From positions 1,240,001-1,304,000 of the forward strand of contig NZ_VFMJ01000001.1 of assembly GCF_006715005.1 (NCBI RefSeq): DNA of 64,000 nt, given 5' to 3'. The notes under the pieces are model-generated. The model was not told the DNA's origin. It saw only the letters and a program-made list of their open reading frames with translations, and ran no database searches. The position numbers and the translations under genes were made by a program. The DNA is from Serratia marcescens. Lineage in GTDB: Bacteria; Pseudomonadota; Gammaproteobacteria; Enterobacterales; Enterobacteriaceae. Below, piece after piece: positions 63,759 to 64,000 of the stretch (position 1 is its first letter; each line of letters begins with the position of its first letter).

Positions 63759-64000
63759 AAGGCATTCCTGCTGATAAGATCTTATGGCTAGACAGTGGAA
63801 CTCAATAACGGGATGAATTCGACTTTATTTCTTTCCTAAGAGAGATCTTTGAACGTGAGTGACTAAATTTTTTTGGTTAACGCATTATATGGTCGAAAAC
63901 TTCAATGTAATAACGTGAGGCTGTATGTGTCAGGTGATGCCTTTGCTATTGCTCTCATTATTCTTACCCTTTCTCTTGTAATAGAGATTAGTCGGTAGTT
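63759..64000. other. intergenic upstream of the T6SS row
   Basis: AT-rich; it should hold the promoter for the leftward genes and perhaps a divergent one to the right. I see no confident operator. No gene found. Confidence 0.5.

Overview
The window is enterobacterial chromosome, most likely Serratia (S. marcescens group). This rests on high GC, dense short-spaced genes, and recognisable enterobacterial proteins: RcsA, MgtC/MgtB, LpxL-type acyltransferase, YfeX, FdhD, UmuD/UmuC, SbmC and a post-translationally controlled type VI secretion cluster. I ran no database search; every name comes from reading the translations.

Layout. 1-10.6 kb: envelope and stress genes. They include a Kdo 3-hydroxylase cut by the window edge, a Cache-GGDEF diguanylate cyclase, an LpxL-type acyltransferase, small membrane proteins, YidB, a LysR/short-chain-reductase divergent pair and a quinone oxidoreductase. 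10.9-13.3 kb: a cold-shock gene with a classic terminator, then rcsA with a long AT-rich upstream region holding an RcsAB-type box. 13.3-20 kb: acetyltransferase, PLP decarboxylase with divergent LysR, CoA transferase, and a large secreted glycosidase-like protein. 20-24.2 kb: an mgtC-mgtB magnesium locus with a PhoP-type box, two short ORFs in the mgtC leader and a well-placed acidic/proline leader peptide (MDDDPG...) before mgtB. 24.2-30 kb: a DUF3307/SatD pair behind three evenly spaced palindromes, then YbdK, YfeX, bestrophin and FdhD.

30.1-39.6 kb is the most rearranged part. The umuD promoter and first 64 codons occur twice (about 95% alike by eye), separated by 1.7 kb of recombinase fragments and an AT-rich secreted-protein gene. 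The second, intact umuD is not followed by umuC. A 5.2-kb iron-type signalling set (transducing TonB receptor, Fur box, FecI-like sigma, FecR-like regulator, TonB-like protein) lies between, and umuC has its own LexA box.

39.6-44 kb: a second homodimeric pyruvate-dehydrogenase E1, a MarR regulator and a half-length E1-like protein share TTGCAANTGCAA-type sites, which suggests one regulon. 44-48 kb: a LacI-controlled sugar set (RbsD/FucU-like, SDR, MFS). 48-49.5 kb: tryptophan 2,3-dioxygenase and SbmC. 49.6-63.8 kb: a leftward T6SS block reading Fha, PppA, periplasmic protein, TagJ, TssE, TssF, TssG, ClpV, PpkA, VgrG. It contains the whole kinase/phosphatase/FHA control circuit but not tssA/B/C/J/K/L/M or hcp, which presumably lie to the right.
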